Source: Endocalyx cinctus (taxonomy: Eukaryota > Ascomycota > Sordariomycetes > Amphisphaeriales > Apiosporaceae). From it: DNA of 64,000 bases. Below the pieces are notes generated by a model. It had not been told where the DNA came from, did no database searches, and saw nothing but the letters and a program-made list of their open reading frames with translations. The stretch is from the NCBI GenBank assembly GCA_001600455.1, contig BCKC01000008.1, positions 1,027,345 through 1,091,344 of the forward strand, in the 5' to 3' direction. Below, in pieces: positions 22,506-34,303 of the stretch. Numbering within the stretch: the first letter of the stretch is position 1; every line of letters starts with the position of its first letter. Made by a program: the position numbers and the translations under genes.

Positions 22506-24289
22506 TCATTTAGGCCCTGCTAATCTCCATGCCCTTAATGGTAAGCTCTGGAGGATAAGCACCTTTTTGCGGATGTAGAACGCAAATGTCAAGACACCAA
22601 CGATGACACACAGTACGTTCACCGTGTAATATCCATCGCGGAGTGTTTGGCAAGTTCCGCCACCGTACTCGCATCGTTCCCTCTCGGCCTGGACAGCGCA
22701 TGAAAACGCTTCCGTTACGAGGGGTCCTTTGAGTAATGACGCGTCCATCTTCTCCGAAGGAGGGTGACACGTAGCTTCTGTAAATGCATCCACTAGTCGT
22801 AACACAAAGTATTTAGGGAATGTACCGCCCAAGTTGGAGACACTGATTATCGTAGTTAAGGTTAGCATCGTATTACATAAACAAAACATCGAAATTAGTA
22901 ATAAATTGGTTGAACTTACGTTGCAAGCAAGGTCATGTATGTACCACCAATGACCGGGTCGGCAACTTGAGCGTGGAACGCCGAAACAGCCACGAACATG
23001 ACTGTCTGCGTGAATGTCGAAAATACGTGCTCCCCGATAACGAGGAGGAGGTACCAGGGCTGAACCCCGTTGGCGGGGAAAATACTGACGGTGAACTGCG
23101 CAAAGACGGCGGCGACGAGACGGCCTACAAAACCCCAGCACCAAAGGCGCATCGGCGTGTATTCCTGCGACCATTTGCCGGCGTAGTACCCCAGCCCTAT
23201 CTCAAAAGGAAAATCGATTAACACCGTCAAGGCCATGTTTTCCTTGCCGAATCCCTTCTCCAGCAATTTCAGGTTGGTGACGCCGTCGTTGGCTTGGAAA
23301 CCGATTTTGGAAATAAGATGAACAATAATGATGGTTTGAATGTTTCGTAGCTTCAACACGTCCCACATGATTTTGTACACGTCCCAAATCCCATCCTCGT
23401 TTTTCGTCTTCTCTTCTTTCTTCAACAAGGCCAGACCAAGGGTAATGGCAAGATAAGCCCATCCCCAGAAGGTCAGATAACCGCCCAGGCTCATGAGTCC
23501 TTCCTCAGATGGGGTGGAGCGGAAATAATGATTGGCGAAGTCCTTCGAGTTGAATGCTAAGAATACGGTATAAGAAAGGAACTGGCCAGCCGTAAGGCCG
23601 ACAGTCTGGGCCGTTGAGGCGTAGGAAACATTTCCGGGCGTGAGAAGCGTCAGAGCCCAGCCGTCCACCGCGATATCTTGGGTGGCGCACATGAAAACAA
23701 GAAAGAACCACCATCCCGTAAAGTTCCAGATGGTCGGTCCTCCCGGTTTACCCGTCATTTGCATGAGTTCCTCGATCCTGGATCCTAGGTATAGCATACC
23801 AATACCAGATAGTAACTGAATAGGCAAGATCCAGCTCTTTCTGCGCCCAACCCTAGGACTCCACATCGCATCGACTATGGGACTCCAGAATAACTTCAAA
23901 GAATACGGATACGATGCCAAGCTAAACACACCAATTTCACCGAAGGATAAATGTTCCTTAAGGAGGAACGGCACAGATCCACTTGCCAAACCCATCGGGA
24001 CTCCTTGCAAGAAGTATAGCAGGACAAGTAGCATAAAATTACGCTGGTCATGACGAGGCAGCTCGAAAAATCCATGGTTATTGATCGTCGGGGTTTTAGG
24101 CACGTCGTTATCCAGGGTAAAAGAGTCGCGAGATATAAGGTTGGCGGTTAGGCGAGCCGAGTCGTGAGGTGTCGCATTTTTGCGCCTTAATTCCACGTTG
24201 TTCATGGCGCCGTCTGCGTGGCCGATATCGCGGCCACTCGACGACTCCTTTCGGCTTGGGGATTTCGAGCGGCGAGTTTTGACACCCAT
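22506..24289 (-). CDS. Acetyl-CoA transporter, SLC33A1/AT-1 family
   Basis: Exons are 24289-22920 and 22842-22506 with a 77-nt intron (GTAAGT...AATCAG), giving 568 residues. A polar N-terminus of about 80 residues precedes about 12 hydrophobic segments. Family blocks include LLVLLYFLQGVPMGLASGSVPFLL, LASYPYSLKLFWSPIVDA, VGRRKSWILP, ATQDIAVDGWALTLL and, across the splice join, TYMTLLATVSNLGGTFPKYF. These are the signatures of the SLC33A1 acetyl-CoA carrier, which imports acetyl-CoA into the ER/Golgi for lysine or sugar O-acetylation. Length matches the family (about 550). The join at residue 457 falls within a strongly conserved motif, which supports the model. Confidence 0.93.
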
Positions 24290-25217
24290 TCGTAATGCGG
24301 TAAAGGGGGAAAACGGGAATTTGAGTCAAGCAGGCTAGACAAGCTTCGCAACCGTGAAGAACAGGGGATCTTCTTTCGCAATAAATCGATGATAGGAACT
24401 TCTCGCAGTATATGTCGCGGTATGAGCGTGGCGTTGAATTGAGGTTTAGTAGCTAAGTAGTACTACCGTTGGCTTACTAGCAAGGGGGGAATTTGAAGAG
24501 GATGTAGGCAGACAACACAATCAACTTAGTTGATACAATATGGCGTTACAATGACAGTACAAATAAAGTAAAATCTAATAAATAATTATCTCTATCAAAA
24601 TAAAAAGAAGTAATAGTAGTAGTCACTACAATAGTATGTCAAGTTTGCGGTACAGCAACCGTGGCCTTTGTATATGTCAAGCTTATATGTATAAGGGTGG
24701 CAAAGTGAAGCTTACGAACGGAAGTGATGCAATAGATCAAAATGACGATGACTTATAAAGTAGGAATAAAATGGTAACAAAGGATAGAATGCGAAATTAT
24801 AACGTATGTAAGATGAAATCCCCTTGCCCTCAGGCCATAGTAGACCATAGAGCTTTTTGTTCGTGGGTTGAAAATATTTTGGATCAACAAGAAACAGAAA
24901 TGTGTTCAAAGTAGAATTGTAGCCTCAGCAAAGTAGGCTAGTCGGCTAGTGTTAGCCTAAGAGAACCCCTAACAGTATCAACCAATTAGGACCGATAGAA
25001 CCTAGTAGATCTATTAAGATCCCCGCCAAGAGCAAACCTTATTCAATCTAACTTATCTAATCAGTTTTTTGTCCCTAGAGCTGACTACTCGCGTCTAGAA
25101 TACGCGTCAAAATGCAATATGAATAACTTGAAGCCAAATTAATAGCATTACAACAACAGCAACAGAAAAAGACGATTATTTCAACACTATTGATTTAACA
25201 TCGCCGATTAAATCAGA
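24290..25217. other. Divergent upstream region (transporter / CENP-O)
   Basis: 928 bases between divergent starts, AT-rich, with no recognisable gene. It carries the two promoters. Short CAA/CAG runs sit at about 25150-25165 before the CENP-O start. Confidence 0.45.
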
Positions 25218-26229
25218 ATGGTATCTCGTGAAAGTTTATCCCCAGATCTCTCCATCGCGGATAAATTAGATAATGAGATTGCAAATTTGAGAGCTCAAGG
25301 TATATATACTACGTATCAGCGTAAATAAATAAACACTAAGTTAAAATACTAATATAAACGAACCAAAAGTTGAATCCTTAAAAAGAGATCTGAAATTACA
25401 GACGGCCACATTACTCACGTCAGACTCGACGAGGGAAATTCTCAGCAAAAATGACGACGAGAACAAATCCTCGTCGCGAACCCGAGATACGTCTCGTCGG
25501 GATCTCAAGAAGAAGCTGCTAGCGCGCGCCGAGGAGCACAGCGCGCGCAAGCAGCAGTGCCTGTATCGCGCGTGCGCCTCCATTACGACCTTCAAGATCC
25601 GCGATCCCGACCCGAACGCGGTCGACGGCGGGAACGTGCTCGGCCTGCGCTTCGAGATCATGTCCAAGGGCCGGTTCCTGCGCCCGTATTACGTCATGCT
25701 GAACCGGCCGTACGCGAGCTCGCGCCGGCACCTGCGCGTGCACAGGCACACCGTCCCCCAGGCGGTCCCGCTCGCGGGGTTGGCCGCCCGCTACCTGCCC
25801 GCGCCGAAGGCTTCGAGCGATGGTCGCCATCGCGACGACGACGAGGGCAAACTCGACGATAAGGCTCAGGACCTAAATCAGTTCGCGCGCTGCTTGAGGA
25901 GGGAGCTGGTCAGGTATCACAATCGGAACGCCGTGGTAGGCGACCTCAGGAAATCGGCCGGACTGGATCCCAAGAATAGCCAATCTCGGTCGTCCACCGG
26001 ATCGGACGACTTACCTATCGTCGATATCAGCGCCGCCGACGCCCAGATGAAGCAGATTAGGGTAGAATGGAGCGACGGACGATCCGGGCGACTGATCATG
26101 AACGATGATGGCGAGATCGTGAAGATGGCGGTCCAGGGAGAGAACGGACAGGATAGGGAGACGGTCAGGCAGTTCTTAGGAGGGAGCGTTCGCGTAGAAG
26201 AAGTAGCGAAGAGACTCGAGACTACCTAG
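25218..26229 (+). CDS. MCM21: Inner kinetochore protein CENP-O / Mcm21
   Basis: Exons are 25218-25299 and 25370-26229 with a 70-nt intron (GTATAT...AAAAG), giving 313 residues. The N-terminus is a short coiled coil that runs across the splice junction (LDNEIANLRAQVESLKRDLKL). The RWD-type domains typical of CENP-O follow, with LGLRFEIMSKGRFLRPYYV, HRHTVPQAVPLAGLAARYLP, FARCLRRELVRYHNRNAVVG and a C-terminal VEWSDGRSGRLIM block. CENP-O pairs with CENP-P (Ctf19) in the COMA/CCAN complex at centromeres. The start ATG is the only one upstream of the coiled coil, and the 5' exon matches the family's short first exon. The GC-rich central region contrasts with AT-rich flanks. Confidence 0.9.
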
Positions 26230-27144
26230 AAAATAAATGGAAGCTTGGTCGGGTACTCATTGGATGAGAAGAAGGTACGGCTTCAACTCTAGAAGCGATG
26301 TAACTTTCGTGTATCCATTTCCCCAGCTATTGGTTGAGCGCAGGGAAATTGGTATTTATCACACTTGTCTTGTAAGAATTATACCCAAGTATTACCCTGT
26401 ACTTTGATATATACCCTAGGATATGGGGTATGTGCGGATTTTCCGCTCCAATACATTATGTACATACTTTCTCTAGAGCTCGAATGCGCCTACAATGTGT
26501 CTCAGATGCCGGGAAGCCTTTCTCCTTGTCACACACGATACTTCGAATATATCCGAGCAAATAAAATCTGGAAGATCAAGCCTCAATGCACATGCCTGGG
26601 AGATTGGACTACGATGGTGTGAATGTGGAGGGCAACATTTGGAGATGATGATACCAACACAATCTATACTTCTGAATCCTCAACGTTGAATAACGCTGAC
26701 TGTTAGCATGATATGGATAGGAGTCCACCTTCTTGTACATGGCTGCATAGCTTATACTTTAAAAAAGAAAAAGAAAAAGACCATAAAACTCGACGAGGAA
26801 TTGAATATATAATACAGAATACTATTCACGGAACAAATAAAAATTTTAGAAAATTAAGTGTATTTCCTCGAAACATTGGATTGTACCATCATCACCATAA
26901 CTTTGGTGACCTCTTGGTGATCTCTTGGTGATCTAGTAGTGGAAGCTGTAGCACTATAGGCAGATAGACAGCCCTATTACCAGTGTACTTATGGTGATTA
27001 GGACATATGTGTAGGCAAGACCAGTCTGTAAGTACTATTTAGGAAGTCACCCTTTGAGGGGTTATAAATTAAAATAAAGCCTCTGTTTTTCAAGAAGGTA
27101 GATCCAGTCTTTCATGACTGCCTGTTCTGACCGTTGGGAAGCAG

Positions 27145-27203
27145 CCTTCGGGTAGTTCGTGTTTGTACTAGGACCTTCGGGTTCAGTTCGCACTTGTACT
27201 TGA
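27145..27203. repeat. Imperfect direct repeat, two copies of about 28 bp
   Basis: Copy 1 starts at 27145 (CCTTCGGGTAGTTCG then TTTGTACTA) and copy 2 at 27174 (CCTTCGGGTTCAGTTCG then CTTGTACTT). The copies are directly adjacent and differ at a few positions. They lie just before a long T run. Confidence 0.6.
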
Positions 27204-27213
27204 GCTTCCTCCC

Positions 27214-27262
27214 TTTTTTTTTTTTTTTTTTTTTTTAATGATGAATATATATATATATATAA
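27214..27262. repeat. Poly-T run followed by TA microsatellite
   Basis: 23 consecutive T (27214-27236), then a short AATG interruption and alternating TA to about 27262. Length is likely variable between strains and prone to sequencing error. Confidence 0.85.
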
Positions 27263-28402
27263 TATGTATCCATCTGTATATATCGTCTTTTACTTTTTAT
27301 TTCTATATTATTATATAGGCACGTCGTTTTATTCATTTCTTTTTCTTTTTCTTCTTATCCCGCTCATGCACCACCCCCATCATCCCTTCAAACGCTCGAG
27401 TCACACACCAAGGTATCAACTACTACCGTCTTCTAGGTCTAAACTTGGTATCAAGAGTTCTACATATCAATAGCTTAAGTAACTTATGGATACTTGAACT
27501 GCTTCTTTGATGGTTGAATTTGTCTATTGGTATGCCGAAAGCATCACGAGTATCCCCGTCGAAGACGAGTATTGACATGATTTATGATTATTCCCGGGGT
27601 ATCACTGCATAATAAAGTGCTGCCGTATATATTATATGATTCACGAGCCACTACCCTAACAACAAATCGAATTTGACTTCAATAGCTACTTAATCTATGC
27701 TTTAATTACTTACAAGTTTTCAGACTGATCATACTCCCAGCCGATCAGAAAGGATGACAGCTAGATAAATGCACTTTATTATAACGAAAGTAAAGGTCGC
27801 TCTACTTAAGCAGTTCATATAATCGGGATAGTTAACAAACAAATCACCAGAATAGGAAGCGAGGGAGCTTAACAAGTTTATGTTTAGATATGGTTCTACC
27901 TGGTTCGATTCATCCTATTCCTGCAGCTATCGGCAGAACTGCAAGACTTAAATTGAGTGGCATGCGATACTTCTAAGGTCGCACACAGCGTACCACGACG
28001 CCACGCACATATCGACGGTCCTCAGATACCCTCCTCTTCTCTCTATATGCCTTCTCTCACTCATACGGCTCGCGCAATCCCTTAAGTTGAAGAGTTTACC
28101 ATTTCCCGTCGACGCGGATCGAGATCCTGCGCGTGGCGAGGACTTGCTTGAAGTCTAAAGATCAAGTGCGAGATTATGCCATAGAGGCCTTGCGAATCAA
28201 CATTCGCTGGTCAGTACAAGGTTGACGTCTACAATCAGCAAGGGATACATAATATATCGTAAATTCTTTTCCCTATATATTTTGAAACCAACGTGACTAA
28301 TATTCATTATCCCATTAAAAACTTAAGATTTCACCACCAAAAAAAAAAAATTCCTTTCTGGCAGCACGACATTTGCAACAAAAACTATCCCAGTTCCCGC
28401 CT

Positions 28403-29335
28403 TTACTCGTCATAAAAGATCAAACACCTAACCTCGATACTCTGCCTCGGCGGCGCATCCGCCGGCGTATCCGGGTCCACAAACGCCGTATGCGGCGTCC
28501 TCACCGCCACGCCCTCCCGTCCCAGCGGCTGACCCTCGCCGCGCGAATCGTAGCACTTGAGCAGCAGGACCTCGTCGGGCGTCATGTCCTTCTGGTAGTA
28601 GAACCTATGGTTCGGGTTCGGCGCGACGCTCATCGTCTCGCCGCGGACCTCGTACCCCTCGGTCGAGCCGAGCGTCGAGTCTTCCGGCCTCACCTCTTTT
28701 CCCCTGTCGTCCTTATCGTCCTCCTGCTCGGACGCGAACCCCGAATCCTTTCGCGTCGGGTACAGCAGGTCGACGGGGACGAAGTCGGCCGGCTCGGTCG
28801 ACCGCCAATCGACGACGGCGAGGGGATGATCCGACGCCGGGGCGCCGATCGGCCGCCAGACGTTGACGATCTGGAACCGCCTCTTGATCAAGGGCTCGGC
28901 CTCGCCGGCCGGCAGGTGCCGCCGCACGCGCGCCTCGGCCGCCCGCGGCGTCTGGTCCACGTGCACCTGCTGCACGGGCGCGCGGGCCGCGTCGGGCGTC
29001 CGCCGCCGGATCGTGTGGTCGAAGATGACCACCTTATCGATGCGGTCGCCCGCCGGCATGAGCTTGCGGAGGAGCGCTTCTACCTCGTCGTAGTAACCCC
29101 CGCGCACGGCCTCGTCGGAGACGAACTCCTTCTCGGTCGCCGGGGACCGGTGTACCGAGAAGCCCGACGTGTCCGTCGTGAAGGCGGACGGGTCCGGGAC
29201 GGAGCGGAGGTCGTGCACGGGTCGCGAGTACCCGGTGACCTGGAAGGAGCTCGCGTCCGCGTCTACTTTCACCCACGGTCGCTTACCGTCGGCGAACGCG
29301 GCGGGGTCGATGTGTCTGAATGTGGCGGTCGTCAT
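28403..29335 (-). CDS. Fe(II)/2-oxoglutarate dioxygenase-like protein, CmcJ/AsaB/GA4-desaturase family
   Basis: Single exon; from the ATG at 29335 it encodes 310 residues. Family order is clear: a conserved N-terminal segment (GYSRPVHDLRS), VVIFDHTIRRR, VHVDQTP with the HxD iron pair, RFQIVNVWRPIGAP, DHPLAVVDWRS, NPNHRFYYQKDMTPDEVLLLKC, PHTAFVDP with the distal His, and RQSIEVRCLIF with the 2-oxoglutarate-binding Arg. Members hydroxylate or desaturate secondary metabolites (cephamycin CmcJ, gibberellin GA4 desaturase, aspergillic acid AsaB); the substrate here cannot be told. The frame stays open upstream to 29617. An in-frame ATG near 29550 would add about 72 Ser/Thr/Arg/Leu-rich, nearly acid-free residues resembling a mitochondrial presequence, so the start is uncertain. 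No other biosynthetic genes adjoin. Confidence 0.88.
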   Translation of the reverse strand: MTTATFRHIDPAAFADGKRPWVKVDADASSFQVTGYSRPVHDLRSVPDPSAFTTDTSGFSVHRSPATEKEFVSDEAVRGGYYDEVEALLRKLMPAGDRIDKVVIFDHTIRRRTPDAARAPVQQVHVDQTPRAAEARVRRHLPAGEAEPLIKRRFQIVNVWRPIGAPASDHPLAVVDWRSTEPADFVPVDLLYPTRKDSGFASEQEDDKDDRGKEVRPEDSTLGSTEGYEVRGETMSVAPNPNHRFYYQKDMTPDEVLLLKCYDSRGEGQPLGREGVAVRTPHTAFVDPDTPADAPPRQSIEVRCLIFYDE

Positions 29336-30215
29336 GTTGGCTTCGTTACGTGTTAATGATGGGGATGTCTGTATCCGTGTATCAGAACCGGTATTGAAGA
29401 ATTGAGGATGATGTAACAATATGCGGTGAGTGTTAATAGTTGATGTAGGTAGAAGAGAGTTTCGTGATAATGCTAATATCGACGACGATGTCTGGAATCT
29501 GGCGTGGGTAAAAACACTTCGAACAGCCGAACTTAATGCAATTGTCATAACAAGATAATAAAACCTTATGGTACATACATATCCCTTCGATATAAAATAG
29601 AAAACAAATGGACTCACCTCAATCTCTTATATACTTATATGTATCTCGATGTTTTCAAAAAAAAAAAAAAAAAAAACGTAATTTCGTTAACCGTCTTATT
29701 TTTAATACATACAACAAAAAAAAAAGAGAAAAATTGCATCATCGACCATCGGCTTACTTACAAATTGGTTCTCGACTGATTCGAATAACCCGGCGTATTC
29801 GACTTGGGTTAGGTATTATTAATCGAATTGCGTGATCAAACCATTCCTACTATTTCCTGTTTACTTCTACCAATAATAACCGATGCCGTGACTCCGCACG
29901 CCGAGTCTTCTCCATTCTTCCGTGCTCGACCTTTTCTACCCCCGTAGGTTGAACCCAAAATCTATAAAATCTAGTGATTATTGATTCGATTTAGTGGGGG
30001 TATTATCAATACTATGATCGTCGAAAAGTATATTGCAAAAATTTTCTTCTACTATGTATACATATCTAATTTGTCATAATCGTTTTCCTCTATACCATTG
30101 GTCATGCTCCAAACTTTGTATCTTCCGTGGCAAGGACGTCTAGAGTTTTAGCTCCGAGTGGGTTATAGTCTTCTTCTTTCTATCGTCTCAACCTCGAGTG
30201 ATCGGAAAGATACGA
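29336..30215. other. Upstream region of the dioxygenase, with 20-A run
   Basis: 880 bases without a recognised gene. A 20-A run lies at 29657-29676 and a second A run near 29716. The first 215 bases may encode an N-terminal extension of the dioxygenase (see that entry). Confidence 0.45.
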
Positions 30216-32936
30216 TTAATAATCCACGAATTTGATCTTAGATCTCATCTCTTCTGGGAAGTCCTCTAACTTCACCAGCCCCAGAAGCACGCAATCGCCC
30301 CAGAAAAACATTGCTCTTTCCTGAGCGTACGCTAGGTAGTCAAATTCGCCTGATTCTGCCTCTTCTTCCTCCATCGCCGTTTGTGTCGCATCTGCCGCTG
30401 ATGGTTCCTCTTGGGAAGGAGACGTCGTATCTGCGCCCTGCTCGTCGAAGCCCGGCACCTTGGCTTGCATTATACCCCATGCGATCCACTGCGCGCTATT
30501 GGCTACGCGCCACAGTCGGGTTTCTTCCATGAGAGCTGTTATTTGCTCTTCGATCACCGCCTCTTGGCGTTTTTCTTCCTCTTTCCATCCGCCTGGCGGC
30601 ACGCGAGCGTCGAGCATAAACTCCGAGATGGAGTTAGTCGAACCCGAGACAGCTGTTGGGTTCGTTCCCGGCGTTGTTGGTCCCAGCGTAGGCGTCGCGA
30701 GGGGCGTAAGAATTGGCGTGGCTTCTGGATGAGGAAACTCCGGTCGATGGTTCACGTATGCCTCGATAAAGCGGCGCTGCTCGTCCGGCGTGGGGTACAG
30801 AGAAGTTTGGCATGCAAACGATAGTTCTTCGTCGTGGTAGTTGTAACACCATTCCGTGAAATGGTTCGCAAATTCAAGTCCTCTCGTGTTCGCCGCGGCA
30901 TATTCGAAATCTATGACAACCAGCTGCTTGTGCTGATAGTTCGGCTGTAGTAGAGGTGACTTCTTGTCATCGGGCCGAACACGCAAGATATTACCGTATT
31001 GCGTCTGATACGAGTTAGTTTCCTGATTAGGGTTAACGGCGTACGGATTGATGACTTACATCGTTGTGCGCAAAGATAAGATTCTTGCGCAGTACTTCCT
31101 TACCCCCGTATTTATCGTTTACATGTTGGCGATATTTGTCCACGGTCGACTTAAAAGCAGACCACTGGAGTCCGCATACGAGACCTCGCTCCTTCCAGGC
31201 GTCGGACGCATTCTTAACGGGGCTAACGTTTCCGGAAAGGATAATATTATCTAGGTACGTCACCACCTGCGAGACTCTTTCGAGCCAGTGATCCCAATTT
31301 TTCCACACTGCGGGTCCGCCGTCCCTCTCGTGCGCCAAGACCTCGATACCGTCGTGGAGCTCCCTCATTCTCTTGGCAATCTTCTTCGACGTATCTGCGT
31401 CTTTTAGTTCTTCCGACGTCAGAGCAGTGGCGTTGAGATATTGCTCGAAGCGACCGTTGGTGAACGTGCCTAGAAGACGAGGCCCTATCTTCTTACGAGC
31501 TAGCCGTCGTAGAACATCTAGTTCATTCTCTCTGTCGATGATGTGTTCGACGTTGGGGCCGTATACTCTGAGAAGTAGCTTGGCAGGCGTCTTCTTGCTG
31601 CGATCGGACTTCTCCGCCAGATCGGCCGGCGGAGAGACGACATAGACCGCATTCGTCAAAGCTCCGCTCAGGCGCTCGACGGCAATGGAATCGGCTGCGT
31701 CAAAAGGTACGCGTCGCCATCCTTTAAGTTTAAGAGTATGCGACAGTTTGACAATATCAAGCTTGAAACTAGCCCAGGCTTTGCGTTCCCTCTCCTCCTT
31801 TTGAGTAGCGGACGCGATAAGATCGTCGGTACTGGTTGCCTGCCCGCCAGAGTAGCTGAGTGTTTTGGAATTGTCTAGGATGGCCTCGCAACCGGGAACG
31901 AAGACATCGCCGTCGACATAGTCTGTGTCAGAAGATGCCGCTCGCATCAAGGTCGCAGATCGTTTTCGGTGGTGGAATTTCCTGCCTAGTTTCGAGCTGT
32001 AATGAGGGATAGTAGCCAGGCCTAAAGAGCTCATACTATCGTCGATAATCCTCTGAAGCCTATCGAAAGACACGTCGCTACCCTGTGAGTCGATGGAATA
32101 GGTCCTCTGACGGCTAGATGATTGGGGTTCCCCGCCTTCGTCTTCGTCCTTGTGAACTCGTCGTCTAGAAGAGTGCATCCCTCTTGATTTTCGGGTGTGC
32201 TTCTTCTGTCGCTCATGTTCGAGCCATTCGGACACCTGGGCGATAAGTCTCTCGCCGACATGGCTGCGCAGGTGGTGTTGGTGAGGCTGGACATTCCCCT
32301 GACCACCGTCGGGCGATGTTTGATGAGTAGGCTGAGCACTGCTAGCATAGCTGCTCAAGGCCTCTAAGCTTTGTTGGGTGACAAGGGATGGTCTAGACAG
32401 ACTCGGGGGTGTGATGGACGGGCGACCACTTAAACGTCTAGCGATACCGGCGGAGAATTGCTTCTTCGGTAAGACCTCATCTAGGCTAGTTGGTTCCGGT
32501 TCGGGTTCGGCGATTTGCACGGCTACATAATCAAGTAAGCTTTGTAAGTCCTCGGATGAATTGCGACGCTATGATACGGTTTCCTCCAGGAAGATGCAAT
32601 AAGCCTCGACTAAAGTAGTGGCTAACGTCTATACATATATATATATATATATATATATAACATTGAATACCATTCATTGCGGATAGTTGTAGTTACAAGC
32701 TTGGGTTGGAACCTAGTTGGGACTGTTTCATCACGTGGGCTGCAACTAAGAAAGGATATAATGACGAGATTATGGATTATCATGATGGAATAAATTATTG
32801 GCTCACCTTTCGAGCTTGGCGACCTCGGCAGGGATGGTCTTTCGCCGTCATCATCCTGTTTTAAAGCAGAACGAAGGGGTTGGGATTGTTGTTGACCGTC
32901 GCCTGAGAGAGGCAGGTTTGGCGCTGAGTTAGACAT
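30216..32936 (-). CDS. CKI1: Choline kinase (phosphatidylcholine Kennedy pathway)
   Basis: Exons are 32936-32807, 32522-31060 and 31004-30216 (introns 284 and 55 nt), giving 793 residues. It phosphorylates choline with ATP, the first step of CDP-choline synthesis. Residues 1-290 are a Ser/Arg-rich, largely disordered extension (RKSRGMHSSRRRVH, HHRKRSATLMR). The kinase domain follows, with LTNAVYVVSPP, LLLRVYGPNVEHIIDRENEL, the Brenner motif HNDTQYGNIL (H529, D531) made by the second splice, and VVIDFEYAAAN (D563) with GLEFANHFTEW. A further insert of about 80 residues (Pro/Thr-rich) interrupts the C-terminal lobe. The N-terminal Ser/Arg-rich tail suggests regulation by phosphorylation, as known for yeast Cki1. 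Intron 1 is long and contains an (AT)n microsatellite, and a small extra exon inside it cannot be excluded. Confidence 0.93.
32636..32660. repeat. (AT)n microsatellite in choline kinase intron 1
   Basis: About 12 AT units, inside the first intron of the choline kinase gene. Confidence 0.9.
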
Positions 32937-34303
32937 GGGATGATACAGTTGATAGATGATATGGTTAATTTACATATAAAGGAAAGATATGAAATATGAA
33001 AAGATAGAAGGGAAAAAAAAAGGAGGGGCAGTTTTTTTTTTTTTTTTTCTTTCTTAAGAGACTAAGTACTTCTAGGTCAGATTAAAAAAAGAAATAGAAC
33101 CTTCTTTCTGTAACGCCTTATCTTTCTTTTTTTAAAAAAAAAAAAGTATGGTATGATTCGTGGGCACAAATTCTTATGCACGAATCTAAAGGATTGGGTA
33201 GGCTCTCGTTGTGTGGCGGTGAAGTAAATAAGAAGGATGATTTTACCTGTCGAGTTCGGCTTGTGATAATGAGGGAGCTGATCGATGACTGGAGGGGCTT
33301 TTTTTTTTTCTCTCTCTCGTTTGGTTTAGGTTAGGAGATAACTTGGGCCTAGGCTTATTAAGTTAAAAGTCCCTGAGCTAAGTTAGATACTATCGACGGG
33401 TATTATGGATAGGTAATATGTATGTAATTATGTATTAGGTTAAGTAAATACGCAAATATGTATTGGATGTATTGGATGTATTTAAGTATACTACTGTAAA
33501 TACCTACATATAGATAGTATTATGTACGTATATGTATGTAGAAGCAAGGCAAAAACGAAGCAGAATCTGTAAGCAGAACTGGCAGATAAGGTGATCGAAT
33601 GATCCACCCTGATGGATATGCTGTGACGTATTACCGACCCTCGCAGTGTAACAATGATCACGGGTACGTACAGTACAGTACTGTCCACGGGTAGTGGACC
33701 TCCAGACCAGTATAGCGTACCTAGCCTGCTAGTACACGCTTCTCTACTAACAACATTCAGCTCGTCAATTGCAGTAGTACCCTGACCTAGGTATATACTT
33801 ACATACGTGCTTAAATACTACGTAGAAAATGGAAATATCCAAAATGATGCCAAGGTTTTATTTATATTCCCATATGTATATGTAAGTAGGTACAGTATAC
33901 GTAGTATATATGTATGCACGGGTAGTGTAGCCGTAGTTGTTGAAGAACAAGGTTGGGATGGAATTTTAGTCATAAGTATACTAAATACGTAATACTCACT
34001 ACGGAGTATGTAGGTACTAGGTAGTAGGTCTTGATATATATATATATATATAATATACATGTACTGCACATATACCATTATATACTCAAAGAGGGAGTGT
34101 TGAATCTTACAGGCCACGACTGCTAATCCAATAAGATCCCATAAATGACATATTACCTACCTAGGTAAGGACACTGTATTATGCCGAACGAATAGAATAC
34201 AGTTATCAAAGCACGACCTGTTTCCTCCAACATCTCCCGATTCTGACGTTCCTTTTTTCTTCTTTTTTCTGCTATTCCCCATTTTATACCACAATCCACT
34301 TAA
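32937..34303. other. 1.4-kb spacer rich in homopolymers and TACCTAGGTA motifs
   Basis: T or A runs sit at about 33033-33050, 33129-33145 and 33299-33309. A perfect TACCTAGGTA palindrome is at 34158-34167, with close variants near 33785 and 34005-34025. No gene is recognised; short open frames (33491-33688, 33818-34117) are low-complexity. Confidence 0.5.
34034..34052. repeat. (AT)n microsatellite
   Basis: About nine alternating AT units in the spacer between choline kinase and the HAD hydrolase gene. Confidence 0.85.

Larger units (their letters stand above)
26230..28402. other. 2.2-kb spacer with simple repeats and a short imperfect direct repeat
   Basis: No gene recognised. It holds an imperfect direct repeat at 27145-27203, a 23-T run at 27214-27236 followed directly by a TA microsatellite (about 27245-27262), and a TCTTGGTGATC tandem near 26908-26932. 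Confidence 0.5.

Noticed and set aside
27902..27911. GGTTCGATTC, resembling a tRNA B box
   Set aside because: The flanking five bases do not pair to make a T-stem, and no cloverleaf can be drawn.
28373..29356. 327-codon open frame on the plus strand
   Set aside because: It is antisense to the dioxygenase gene; the product is Arg/Val/Leu/His-rich as expected from complementing GC-rich codons, with no family motif.
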